Below, piece after piece: positions 1 to 10,796 of a stretch of 64,000 nt of DNA; the first letter of the stretch is position 1; each line of letters opens with the position of its first letter. The DNA is taken from NCBI GenBank assembly GCA_037447655.1, contig JBBHKE010001167.1:250001-314000 (forward strand), written 5' to 3'. This DNA comes from Zygnema cylindricum (lineage: Eukaryota; Streptophyta; Zygnematophyceae; Zygnematales; Zygnemataceae). The notes below the pieces were generated by a model, which did no database searches, was not told the origin of the DNA, and saw only the letters and a list, made by a program, of their open reading frames with translations. The position numbers and the translations under genes were made by a program.

Positions 1-962
1 CTTTGGGGCCACGTGGCGCAACATCAAGGGTGACAAAGGCCGTCGTTATTTTCAAGTAGTGGTGAGGCGAAATTGCGTCAATCACACGATATTTATTTTT
101 GGACGTCCCGGATGCTTTGACGAGATTCGCAAAGTCTTGCTGATTTATTGGCCATAACTCAGCATAAGATTTTGTGTACCTGTAAATATTTGGAACAACA
201 TTGGTTTTTCTTATTTGTATTAATTAATTAGAGTTTATTATGATGTTAATATGGCCAATTAAGGTTTAGACAATCTAATTTGTGTGTCGTATTTGTAGCC
301 AAGTGTCATTTACGATTGCCTGACTTTCAGGTGTACACTTATGATTAGTTTATTTTTAATAGTTGGTTATCATGTTTAAATTAGAGATAATGATAGTTAC
401 GTAATTTCCACTTAAGATTTTTGTCGTAATAGGATATTATGTTTTAGTGGAAGTTATGTGGGATATTTTGATAGTTAGTGATTTGTTGACAGCTCACAAG
501 TGTATATATAGCTATGAGCTTTGTTAGCAAAATCATCAATGCTTAGCATAAAAAGTAGGGACCGAAGATGTAGACTTTTAGGGTTGCTGATTAGGTCATG
601 CATTTATATGATACATTTATCATCTGATTATACTTTTGTTTATATGTGATGCATTCATTTATTATTATATATGTGTTAATTTTATGTTTGTTTGATATGC
701 ATTATTTATGCATTTGTCTTAGGGTTTCTTGTGATTTTCATGTAACCCTAAATGTTATTCATGCATCTGTGTATGCATGCTTGCTCCGTCTGTGTACGGA
801 TGATTGCTCCGACTCTGTGCGGATGAATGACTGCATCTGTGTATGCATGTATGTTAAATGGAGGATTCATTTCAAATGATTGTTCATTGGGTCAGCTTTG
901 CTTAACATTTTGTTTGATAGTTTGGGTTGTTTCTGCGGTCTATTTTAGACCAAAGAACAACA
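1..962 (+). repeat. J-family LTR, right part (left end outside window)
   Basis: This stretch aligns along its whole length with 31850-32891, the right two thirds of another J LTR, and ends in the same AACAACA terminus. Both contain the block built from repeats of the kind CTGTGTATGCATG and CTCCGTCTGTG, and both end after TCTGCGGTCTATTTTAGACC. The short frames inside are not conserved between the copies, so I do not call a gene. The LTR ends abruptly against a minus-strand LTR that lacks its last 85 or so bases, which suggests that the J element inserted there. Whether it is a solo or a 3' LTR cannot be decided because the left side is missing. Confidence 0.8.
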
Positions 963-1761
963 AATACAAACCCAAATGATTGACCCCTTGATAATCACAA
1001 CCCGAAACAACTTTACCCTTGTGAAATAACACTTTCTGTGTGCTCAGTTTCACCTTAGAATGCAAAGTTAGAATTTGAGTTTTGGACATATTCACCCACT
1101 GTGACTTTCCCTTAGAAATGCAACCACCTTGGCACGCAAAAAATCTGACTGCTACACCCTTGTGTAGCTTGGACTCCCCTAAGTTCGTAGCAAAATGAAT
1201 CATTGAATTTGGTCAATCGCGTGAGTTGATATTAAATGGCAAAGTCTGGCGATTTATATAGATGCTCTTTGGGAGAGAGGCGGCTACCTACAAAAAATAT
1301 TCTAAGTCCTAAAACCCTTCTCTAAGCCCTCTAGTATTGAGGTACCAACGAATCATATTACTGTAGGGTACATAAAGTATAGGTACCGGAGTATTTTCTC
1401 TACGGTACCTCTACAACATCGCCATAACTATAACATTTGTCACATCCAGACTTGTCACTTCGCGTTGTGAAGATCCCGCAATCCTCTAGGATATTGGCAC
1501 GTGTCATCTGGAGTGGCGACGCCCGAAAATGCCAAGGCGACCATTTCGGAACTCTAGCTCTCACCACGGTCGTCCATGAAGACTGATATTTAATACCGAC
1601 CGTCGAAGTAAAATATTGTTTCGTTAATTTCGTGCGCTCCGGAATTCGTGCGGTCTAATTCATCTCCGTGTACAATCCGTCTCGTATTCAGTTAAATGAA
1701 ACATATTGCGTCACTAATGTTTATTAAATTATCGTACCTTACATAGTCTAACATTTCAACA
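963..1761 (-). repeat. Truncated 3' LTR of an F-type copia derivative
   Basis: Read on the minus strand it starts TGTTGAAATG at 1761 and follows the LTRs at 16754-17892 and 40591-41724, including the G-box, the GTAC-rich segment and the block around GAGCACACAGAAAG. It breaks off at 963, about 85 bp short of the LTR terminus, where the J LTR begins. The internal sequence of the same element continues at 1762. Confidence 0.75.
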
Positions 1762-2244
1762 CTCCCTTTATTTTCTAGTTTACTTTTTTTTCAACTCCTA
1801 CCAAATACATTTTCTTTTCTTTTTCTTCTTTCTTTTCTTCTCATAAACCTTTAAGTAAATAACCTCATATTCAAAAAGGTATGTTAGATGAGCTGAAAAC
1901 ATTCCATCTTGTTGATCACAAATTTTATTTAGCATCCCACTTAACATAAATCAGAAGAAAGATTTTATCCTCCTCATCTCTTTTCCATCCACACAAAATC
2001 CACTTTCCCTCTTGTAATTCAAATAGCCAGCCCCATCTCCAGTTTGCAACACACACCCAGATGCTAACCTTTTTACAGGCACACCTTCATAGATGGCATC
2101 ACTCCCATTAGTGAGTCAAAACCATTACCCCCCAAATTTATCCTTAAATCAAGAGTCCCAAGATCTACGTCTTCCGTACTCATATTTTTATCCATGATAC
2201 TCACCCCATTTTCTCAATTTTCCTCACTCTCTCCCATGGAATTC
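1762..2244 (-). pseudogene. F-type element: RT-thumb/RNase H relic (3' internal end)
   Basis: The minus strand encodes pieces recognisable beside the F copy at 37576-38048, such as the equivalents of DITNGSDAIYGG and LQIGEGA, which derive from the copia RNase H block around WSDASYGD. A pyrimidine-rich stretch after 1761 is the antisense of the polypurine end. The frame is broken. The sequence stops at GGAATTC (2238-2244), where a plus-strand LTR starts; the intact F copy continues through this point (39193 onward), so the LTR interrupted this element. Confidence 0.7.
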
Positions 2245-3495
2245 TGTTGAAATTGATGTATTTTCTAGGTCTGTATTGGAAAAATAAATAGAGTAAGTTA
2301 GCAAAGGCAACCTGCTTCTCGCTCAAACTCTCTAGTCCCCATACTTGTTGCAGTCACTGAATACCAGAGAAAGAGCTAGAGCCATGGCTGTCTATAAAGA
2401 CAAAGAATATGCTAATACTTAGTTTGTTCCAAAAGAGACTGCCGGATCAAGGATTTGATCTTGGTGCCTACAAGTCATTGAAAGACTAGGTAGTCCGTTA
2501 TCTTTAGCCATTAGACCGAATCAACGTTGATATACATTGGGTACAATAGGTATTTAAAATTGTTCAAGTAGAGAATTGACAAAAAGACTGACAAATACGT
2601 CTAAGCTGCTCTAGACCTGATTTGAACCTAAGTCTATGGAGATTTTTGGTAGTGATACCCTGTATCCTCTAAGGCGTTATCGAAACGATACACATGACGG
2701 GTTTCAAAGATTAATAACTATTAACGTGACAACTAATTAACACCAGACTAACGAAGGGGAACAATTCATGCATATACACGAATCTAACCGTGTAAAATAT
2801 CTTATGATCGAACGGCTGACATTGTAGCCGCCACACGAAGTGAGCTTTTGGCGGAATTCGGATATAGTATCACGCGATGCGAGGTGGCGTCACATTATTT
2901 GATATCGGAGAAGATGGGAGGAGGAACCATGGCTCTCGATTTGACAAGTGTCACCTTGTAGACCATGTGATACAATGGTTGTACAATAAGTACATCTCTC
3001 ATTGTACCTTCTTGTACTATATAGTGTTCTTATTAGACTAGGGTTTAGTAGTAGGTATTCATGAGTAGGCAGACCAAGACTTAGTGATATTTAGGTACCT
3101 CTCTTTAAGAGAGCTTGTAACTATAAAGGTCATTTTTGACCAGCCATAACTTAATGCTCGGGTGAGTAAATTCAGTGATTCTTTTTGCTGCGGACTCACG
3201 AGAGTCAAAGCCACACAAGGGTATAGTCGGTCAGATTCATTGTGTGTCAGTGAGGCATTTATTCAGTGGGTAAGTCAAAGTGGGGAATATTGTCCAAAAT
3301 ACATATTCAAGCTTTGCATTCTGTGGTGGAACTGAGCACACAGAAGGTCTTCTCTTCACTGGGTGATGGTGTATTGGTATTCTGATTGTGAAGAGATCAT
3401 TCATTTGGGTTTATAGGAACTTGGAGTCGGCACTATCTAGATTAGCTTCTTTAGGATCTGCAAATTCTGTGGGCAATGGAGCCCATAGAATTTCA
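2245..3495 (+). repeat. 5' LTR of F-type copia derivative (copy G)
   Basis: Begins TGTTGAAATTGATG with the family signature TATTTTCTAGGTC and ends GAATTTCA, directly followed by the half-tRNA primer site. At 1251 bp it is the longest LTR of the group. Visible modules: an antisense tRNA-like segment near 2453-2530, GTAC cores near 2980-3020, the inverted TTGACC repeat at 3128-3141 and the two small inverted repeats downstream. It is inserted at AATTC in an older minus-strand F-type element. No matching 3' LTR with the same flank is present. Confidence 0.85.
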
Positions 3496-4550
3496 GGTTA
3501 TGGGCCCACCATCTAGGGTGCCTATGTTTGATGGAACAGACTTCACTTATCGGGAGTTACAATGGAGGGGTTGTTTTTCGAAAAGCACTTATGGGGAATT
3601 GTTTCCGGACAAGTGAGGTGTCCGCCATCGGGCTTTGGAGGAACTCACTACGAAGAATCATCTGGGGCTTCCCAGAAAACAAGCCGTATTTCAGTTGCAA
3701 TAGAAGGTGAAGGGAAAAATATTGCCAAGGAAAGGGGGAAAAGGGAGAACGATAAAGGGACACTTATGGTGAGGGGTGCTATGCTCTCCGCCACGACTTC
3801 AATTAGAGGGGTTATAAATTAAACTAAAGAATATGATAGTAAAATTTGGGAGCATAAAAGCACTATAGGAAAATATCTCATACTTAGATATGTGTCTAAG
3901 TCCATAGCTATCACTCTTTTAAGTCAAACCAAGTCTTCAGAGATATGGGAAGCACTTATTCAGATTTATAAGAGTGAGACTATTTAGAGGCAACAGTTAG
4001 TAAAACAGGAAATAGAGGCCTATGTTTATAAAGGCGATAACTTGATAGAGTTTTGTAATGATATTGCTGCGTTATATGTTGAGCTTGCTAGTGCGGGATA
4101 TGTAGAATCCGAGGAGAGAAAGATTAATACACTACTCATGAAACTCTCAGATGAGTACAAAAACATCATTTATCGTATGTAGGCAATGGGTGGCTCATCA
4201 TGGACTTATAGCTTTACCATGAGGATAATTCTTGTGAGGGAAAGCACTTTGGAGCTTTGTAGGGGAAGTGACAGTGTATGCATTTACAGCTGGTGGTGAT
4301 TGGCGGAAGCGTGATGAGAAGAACGGCGGTGACGAGCGGAAACGTGGTGAGAGGAAGAAAGACGAAGGTAAACCTTATCGGAACTTTGGTGGAAAGAGAG
4401 GGAGAGGAAAAAAAAGGGAGTGTTGAAAAAAGGGGTTTGCTTCTTTTGTAGGGAACCAGGTCATTATATGGAGGAGTGCCTTTGTTTGAAAGAACTTAGA
4501 AGTTGGAATGTGGATGAGGAGAAAGAAAGGGAAGAACAAAAAGAGGATAA
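3476..4550 (+). pseudogene. Broken Ty1/copia Gag of F-type copy G
   Basis: Capsid-type Gag of a copia derivative. The start codon at 3476 lies inside the LTR and gives MEPIEFQVMGPPSRVP, closely matching the start of the intact copia A Gag. Recognisable pieces are LFEKHLWGIVSGQVRCPP (near 3570), the UBN2-like core around WEALIQIYKSETI, the segment EIEAYVYKGDNLIEFCND and a CCHC zinc knuckle C-x2-C-x4-H-x4-C at 4438-4479. Stops at about 3820, 3986 and 4180 and at least two frameshifts break it. No protease, integrase or RT core follows; the sequence runs straight into the F-specific segment. Confidence 0.8.
3496..3510 (+). other. Primer-binding site, half initiator tRNA-Met type
   Basis: GGTTATGGGCCCACC follows the LTR end without a spacer. 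It is the exact reverse complement of the anticodon stem-loop of plant initiator tRNA-Met as I recall that tRNA. The same bases encode Gag residues VMGPP. Confidence 0.8.
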
Positions 4551-4903
4551 AGAATCTTAGAGCTTCTTCACATCGGTAGAATGGAGAAGAGAGAAAAGTA
4601 CACAGAAATTCCACGAAAGCAATTGTGTGCTTTTCGAGGTATAACGGAAGTAAAGGGAAGGGAGGTACTTAAGGGAGATAGACATCATGTGGATGTCAAA
4701 GAGTATAGAAATTCAGATCTAGAATCTATAATTGAAAATGGAAAAAATAAAAGTAAAGAGGATAGTTTAATAGATATTTTGGAAACATAAAACTAGTCGG
4801 AAAAGGAGACTTCAACGGCTTTCAAGGAAAGGGGAGAAGTAAATCTAGAGGGGATTATAAAAGATAGGAGAAAAGAGGAATATTTAATGAAAGGTTTGTT
4901 TTC
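4551..4903 (+). pseudogene. F-type specific segment, truncated (copy G)
   Basis: Encodes, in frames that stay open from 4581 to 4790, the pre-protease linker (EIPRKQLCAFRGI, compare VDIPRRQKCAFGGK in copia A). This is followed not by the protease DSGAS motif but by a charged region that aligns with 15840-16180 and with the minus-strand copy near 39400. Part of it (KGL before the break) corresponds to the RT C-terminal segment MKDLGEAKYILGI. It ends abruptly at 4903 in family-2 sequence. Confidence 0.7.
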
Positions 4904-5489
4904 CTACAACCACCGTTGGAAGAGGAGAACCAGCAGTAGTAGTGGAAGTAGACATGAAAAACAACAGAAATTATCAAATTACCTACTCAACAACCAACTT
5001 AGAATTGACATAAAACATGACTCAGATGCCAATATGCTTCAAATTCGCCTAAGTGATACAAAATAGAGTAAACTGACAATTCCCAAAATTGTAGCCCAAA
5101 TGACCTAGTAAACCATAAGATATGATGTATGGAAGTTTCCCAAAAATTGCCCTTAGAAAATCATATTCCCAAAATTGGATGCTAAAAAATCGGCTAAGTC
5201 CTAAGTTATATACTCACAGTGTATATCTACTGATCTACACTAATTTGGGTAACCGTTACTACGGTTATTATACTGACTAACGACAAAGGATCGTACTTGT
5301 ACGTCACTGTACCTCAAAACCCTAATTATTATTTTCTAAAAACCTGATTAATGGAACACTATTTTTTATCACACTAAACTAAAAACTAATGTTATTCAGA
5401 TATTTACAGACATTGAACCGTACAAAAAATGTTCTAACCGTACACAAAACGTTCCAAATGCTTAGTCAGCGGTAACCGCTAAAGTCAAA
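4904..5489 (-). repeat. Fragment of family-2 copia 5' end (leader and start of gag)
   Basis: About 500 bp align base for base in the same orientation with 15297-15822, which lies upstream of and over the start of the family-2 Gag. It includes the antisense of the first residues (MSTSTTT...), an AT-rich block with TATA-like sequence near 5320-5345 and the signature CTAATTTGGGTAACCGTTAC. About 80 bp beyond the other copy's end (5410-5489) are present only here. No LTR terminus can be assigned with confidence. Confidence 0.6.
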
Positions 5490-6413
5490 CCGAATGTGGT
5501 CGTGTAGTACGAAACACCTGATACAGATAGAAACAGACAAAAACAAGAGGCTGATTATGTTAACTCAGAAAGAAGCAATAGGTAACATGCTGGAAAGATT
5601 TCAAATGAGAGATGTAAAAGGATCTGTAATTCCTATGGAATTCACGCAGAAATTAGAAGGAATTAATACAGATTCAGGCATAATGGTTCGTGGGAGTCTA
5701 GAGATAGGGGAGGAAGAGTTTATGGCTTCAAATCCATATAGAGAGGTTGTCGAAAGTCTTATATATTTTATGAATTGTATGAGACCGGACATTGAAGCAG
5801 CTGTGGGAGTCTTGTGTAGAAGTCTGCAAAATCCTAAAAGGGCAGATTCGGAAGCAGCGAAAAGGGTGTTGAGATATCTTGGAGGAACTCCAAATCTCAA
5901 GCTTGTACTCGAAGGAGGAGAGGTGAAAATATAGACGTAGAGCGATGCTAGCTATGGGGACATGCCAAGCCGGAAATCTACAACTAGTTTTGTACTTAAG
6001 ATTGGAGATGGAACTTGTTGTTGGAGTAGCAAATTACAAAAGGTTGCAGCTCAATCCACAATGGAGTCTGAATATATGGCTGCAGCTTCGGCCCTCAAGG
6101 AGCTCCTATGGGTCAAGTTTATCCTACAGGAACTTGGGTACATGCAAACAAGTCCTCAGTCTATTTGGTGTGACAACCAGGCAGCCATTGCCATTTCCTC
6201 TAACCCCAGCTATCATTTAAAAAGTAAACACATGGATGTTAGACTTCACTTTGTCAGGGAAAAAGTACTTGCAAAAGTCATTAAGTTGTGTTATTTACCG
6301 GATGAGAAGATGGTGGCTGACATGTTAACAAAAGCCCTTCCTGCTCCTAAATTGTAGTTTTGCAGAGAAGCTGTTCGACTAAGTGAGTAACTAAGTTTAA
6401 AGATTTAGGGGAG
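5490..6413 (+). pseudogene. Copia pol C-terminal fragment (RT thumb and RNase H)
   Basis: Frames 5494-5934 and 5962-6357 together encode the end of a copia polyprotein: LTQKEAIGNMLERF and PYREVVESLIYFMNCMRPDI from the RT thumb/connection, then SDASYGD, STMESEYMAAAS and CDNQAAIAISSNP of RNase H, ending in ADMLTKALPAPKL. The two parts are separated by stops at about 5932-5940 (the codon before SDASYGD). Everything upstream of the RT thumb is missing. A purine-rich tract precedes the LTR at 6414. This lineage differs from copia A, B and family 2, so it is a fourth copia type in the window. Confidence 0.85.
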
Positions 6414-6782
6414 TGTTGAGATTTGAAATCTTTAGTTAGTAAATAGAGTAGACTTAGAATAGTTTCTAAAAAGTGGTATATAAGACTTACCTTTATTAGT
6501 GTTACAGTAGGCAAAGTACAATAGAGTGTATTGTACCTCTATAGGTTTTACGGAGTGACGTCGACACGCGTCACGCAGCAGGCAATTGGAATCGCCAGAT
6601 CAGACGGACGGAATCTGATCCGGATATCTTGGAAAATATATGGTACGGCTTTTTTTGGAGTCATACAGATATTTTGGAATTATATGGTACAGAATATTTT
6701 TATGATCATTAAATAGAAACGTCCGGATATTTCGGAAGTGAATTATGATCATTGATTTTGAGAGACGTTGACGGACGATTCA
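6414..6782 (+). repeat. Probable 3' LTR of the fragment at 5490-6413
   Basis: TGTTGAGATTTG follows the purine tract TTTAGGGGAG, the usual arrangement at the start of a copia 3' LTR. A TATA-like AGTGGTATATAAG lies near 6471. No second copy exists here, so the right end is an estimate: the last CA before recognisable family-2 coding sequence is at 6781-6782. Internal short repeats (TATATGGTAC twice, CCGGATAT twice) occur at 6610-6740. Confidence 0.5.
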
Positions 6783-6957
6783 CGTAGGACCACAAGTGGT
6801 ATTTGGCCTCACGGAGGTCCTTCATCTCGAACCTAGACCTTAAAGCCGCTTTAATCCGGTTTATTTCATCCATTAACTTACTTATTAATAATAAATCAAG
6901 CTTTCTTGCAGACGGCTGCTAGATCTCTTTCCCCTCAAAAATTCTGAGGCTGAGATC
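6783..6957 (-). pseudogene. Family-2 copia pol, fragment beyond copia B
   Basis: The minus strand reads RSSSRLQES (pol linker before RT), then after a deletion jumps to a segment similar to SRFEMKDLGEAKYILG of the RT C-terminus. Together with 12852-12925 it forms one interrupted region: the AGATC target duplication of copia B joins the two parts, and the linker LPTISASEFLRGKRSS reads across the empty site. This shows that B inserted into the family-2 element. Confidence 0.65.
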
Positions 6958-7428
6958 TGTTAGGACATTTGTGGAATCGGGTGTTAGACGATTCAGTCTT
7001 TTGTTCGATTTCTCGTCTAAGTCTTGTATGTCGTTTCGCGTCACGTATATTTGTTTGTTCGGTACGGTAGTATGTTTGTTGTACGTTTGTTTTGGTTCGT
7101 TGTGTTGTGTTGTACCGGGTGTGCTGACCTGCACACTGTTTCAGTCTTGCTGCCAGATGTTGACTTGTAGTGAAGTGTTTGAGAGGCACGTTTTTTGTGA
7201 CGTGTATTCAAAAGTTTGTTGTGTGTTCTGTAGACTAATATAGTAGTCAGTTTGGGTAAAAGGTTAAGTAACAAAAAGGGAGAGAAATTATGTACAGAAA
7301 AAGCTTCGGTGTAATATATTTTTATATTGGCCGATGTGATCTGTGAATGTTCTTATGTGTATGATTAATGATGAATGCTTCCGCTGTGCCATTAAGTTTA
7401 ATCTGAGTGGTTTATAGTTCTCTTTACA
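6958..7428 (+). repeat. 5' LTR of copia B
   Basis: 471 bp, starting TGTTAGGACATTTG and ending CTCTTTACA. Near-identical to 12376-12846; seen differences include C/T changes near 6991 and 7171. It is rich in TTGT/GTTTG runs. A TATA-like ATATATTTTTATATTGG lies at about 7311-7330. It is unrelated in sequence to the A-type LTRs. Confidence 0.95.
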
Positions 7429-7430
7429 TT

Positions 7431-7442
7431 TGGTATCGGAGC
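7431..7442 (+). other. Primer-binding site, 3' end of initiator tRNA-Met
   Basis: TGGTATCGGAGC, two bases after the LTR, resembles the canonical TGGTATCAGAGC site complementary to the tRNA 3' end including CCA, with one difference. This contrasts with the half-tRNA site of copia A. Confidence 0.85.
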
Positions 7443-7482
7443 AGGCTTTACTCCCAGGGAGGAGTGTGTGAGGTTCGGCAGG

Positions 7483-10400
7483 ATGGGAAAGAAGAAGAAA
7501 TGCACTCCATCTTTAGCTGTCGGTCAAAGGCTTACACCGGAGCCTTCGGAGGACCAGCGATCCCCTGAAGTTCCTTCCCGTGAGCCTTGTGAAAGGGAAC
7601 TCAGCTTTGGAGGGGGCTTTGGAGGGGACAGACCCGGTTTTATTCCGAAGTCTGAAGAATCCCTTCCTCCGGATCCCTTCAGTCAGAATAGGACCAGTGG
7701 CAGTGGTACCAGTTTGAGCCCAGTCCTCGTTTTACTTTTGATGAGTGGATGCGGGCAATGAAAGAGAGGAGTAAGGTAGAAAAGAAAGTCAGTAAAGGAA
7801 AGAAGAAAATGAAGGGGCCGAGTCCCAGCTCCAGTGACAGTGAGAGTTCGAAAAGCTCGAAAAGTTCAGAAAATTCAGAAAGCAGTGAAGATGAAAAAGC
7901 TAAGAAAAATAGGATACGGAAAGGAAAGGCAAAAATGGTGGATGAAGACCTGGATGTTGGAGATGACGTTGAGAAAGATGATTCTTTCCGGATGCCCGGA
8001 AAAGCCATATTGTTTAATGGTTCGAATTATATGGTGTGGAAGAAATACATCAGAGGACAGTTGGTCCTTAAAAATTTGTGGAGGATAGTTACAGGTGAAG
8101 AAAAGAGGCCCAAGGATTTGAAAGGTCGACAGTTGTGGTTGCGAAAGGATATTTCCGCCTACACTGGATTAATGCAAAGTTGTACGGGTTCGGCTTTAGA
8201 CTTCTTTTTGGCCTACGGCACTGCACATGAGTGTTGGGTGGGCCTTGAGGGTCAGTTTGAGAAAGGAGTACAGGATAAGGGGCAATATGTCTTCAAAGAA
8301 TTAATTCAATTCAAGTTTAAGCCGAATGAATCAATTGATGATGCTGTTAAGAGGTTTAATATTCTTGTCGAACAACTTACCAATCTTGGTAGAATGTTGG
8401 ATGAGGAGCACAAACTTCAAGTTTTTCTAAACGGCCTTCCGGAGTATCTTCGGAATCCTTGTGATATTCTCCAGTCCAAGAAGCGGGCAACGTATGAATA
8501 TGCCGTGAGCTATTTAAAGAAAGTAGATAAAGCAAGGGAAGGTTCGAGCAAAGGGGCCGGAAAAACAGCCTCGCTCAATGTTGCTGCCGCACTTGAAACC
8601 CCAGATCTCAATCTACTTCGTGGAGGGGCTCCAAGGGGAACACCCCGAGGTCGAGGTGGCGGCGGTAGAGGAGGTGGAAGAGAGAGACCGAATGGCAGTA
8701 AGGTTCAGGCTGATTCTAATGCCTCGAACGTTACGTGCTACAAGTGCCAAAAACAAGGACACTTTGCGGCTGAATGTCCAGACAAGGAAAAACAGTGTTA
8801 CATTTGTAAGCGTTGGGGGCATGTGAGTACACAATGTTATGATAGAGTTGATGGTGGTTCGGAAAGAGGAGGTGGACAAGGTGACCGTGGCCGTGGCCGT
8901 GGCCGTGGTGGAGGCCGAGGTCGTGGGCCCAGTCGTGGAGGAAGTCATGGGTATTACACGGAGTTTGGTGACAAGTCCGGAGATGGATTTCAAAATTTCT
9001 CGATTTCACTTGACATGGATTTGGATTCGGTTTTTGATGAGGATGCTACTACGGAGTGGATTATTGACTCCGGTGCAACTCATCATGTGTGTACGGATAA
9101 GACACTCTTTGAGGAGATGATCACGTTGACAGTTCCAAAGAACATTAAGGTTGCTAGTGGCCATGTGATCCCAGTTGATACAATCGGAACCGTTCGGTTG
9201 GACTTACCGGTTCAAGATGTGTTCGGAAATGAGAGAGTGACTTCAACAAGGTTTCATAATGCTCTCTACATTCCGAATGGAGCCGTGAATCTTGTAAGTG
9301 TACCACAGATTCAGAAAGCCGGCGGTCAAGTGGTTTCAAAATCAGATTTCAGTATCGTAGTGGAAAATTCTAAAGGGACACAAGTGGCTTCTGGATTCGT
9401 GACGGATAGCATGCATAGTTGCTTGATTTGGAGAAGACCGAAAGTTAAGGGTCAGGCCGTGTCTTTGGCCAATCAGTTTTCACTCCAGAAAGGTAACCTC
9501 AGTCTATGGCATCACCGTATGTGCCATACCTCCGAGGGGAACCTTAAGCGGATGATTCGAAATTCTTCGGTTCGAGGAATGGAACTCACTACCGGAGAGA
9601 AGGTGAATGGATGTGGTGGTTGTAGTAAGGGGAAGCAAAAACGCAAGCCACATCCGGTTAAAGATGTAAAGCATCGGGCCAAAAGTCCATTAGAACTTAT
9701 TCATGTGGATCTTTGTGGCCATGTTATGCCAAGGTCTTTGGGTGGGCATCTCTACATTTTTGTTATTGTTGATGACTATTCACGGAAATCTTGGGTTCAT
9801 TTGTTGAAGCATAAATCGGATGCTTTTGAGAAGTTTCAAGAGTGGGTTGTGATGGCCGAGCGTCAATCGGACCACAAATTGAAATCGGTGAGGTCGGATA
9901 ACGGAGGTGAATTTGTGGCTTTCACGGAGTTTTGTAAGGAGAAGGGGATTAGGCAGCAATTTACGGCTCCTTATTCTCCCGAATCGAATGGGATTGCGGA
10001 GAGAAAGAATCGAACTCTCCAAGAAATGGTCCGTGCCATGATACATAGTAGTGGGCAAAATTTCTTTTTGTGGGGAGATGCCATTCTCACCGCCAATTAC
10101 ATTTGCAACCGGCGGTTGACTTCAATTTCGGGTGATAAGACCCCGGATGAGTTGTGGAGTGGGGTTGTGCCGTCCGTCCGACATTTACGCATTTGGGGAT
10201 GTAAGGCAACCGTCTATGTTGAACGTACACAAAGGATGGGGAAATTTTCTGCGAGGAGTTGGACAGGAATATTTGTTGGGTATAGCACCAAAGGGAGCCT
10301 GTACCGTGTGTATGACCCGAGTAGGAGAGTGGTGTTTGAATCTCGAAATGTTGATTTCCACGAGGATCTTAAATCCGTAATGGAATCAGCTGGGAAAGTA

Positions 10401-10790
10401 CAGAAGGATTTAGATTTTGAGGAGAAACATGAAGTGGAAGAGAATTCGGATTTGCAGGAATCGGATTCCGATGAGGAAGAAGTTCCTCTTACCAAAGTGA
10501 AGTTCGATCGGTTTGTTCCAATTCGAAAATCAGATTCCGATGTCCGAAGCGATGGGATTTTGAGTTCTCGGTCTTCAGTAAGAACTCAGTCTACATTAAA
10601 ATCAAAAGGTAGCTTACCATCAGTGAGGGAAGAGAATGATAAAGAAGAAGATGTGAATGTGGTTCGGCGAAGTACCCGTGAGACGAAGGGGAAGAAACCG
10701 GCCAGATTATCGTTTGATCGGCTTGGTGGAGATGTTTCGAACTCTAATTACTTTATTTCAGAGGCTAAAGAGGATGACTTCCTCTTATAG
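7483..10790 (+). CDS. Copia B Gag-protease-integrase (frameshifted near start, ends at amber stop)
   Basis: The polyprotein starts at ATG 7483 (MGKKKKC). A one-base shift at about 7690-7720 puts the rest in the frame open from 7749 to 10790 (1013 residues). Positions in that frame: UBN2-type Gag at about 75-265; two CCHC knuckles at 331-344 (CYKCQKQGHFAAEC) and 350-363 (CYICKRWGHVSTQC), with Arg-Gly-rich linkers; protease DSGATHHVC near 439; the pre-integrase HHCC region from 587; integrase catalytic positions in HVDLCGH (about 652), RSDNGGEF (716) and SPESNGIAERKNR (750). A TAG at 10788 cuts pol before RT, in the same frame as the next segment. Products would act in cytoplasmic particles and, for integrase, in the nucleus. 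Confidence 0.9.
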
Positions 10791-10796
10791 CAACTA

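Noticed and set aside
646-879. 77-codon open frame near the left end
   Set aside because: It lies in the J LTR and is not conserved in the copy at 32450-32800.
7468-7761. Separate small gene before the copia B polyprotein
   Set aside because: It is the N-terminus of Gag, put out of frame by one base near 7700; the other frame continues naturally (FTFDEWMRAMKERSK).
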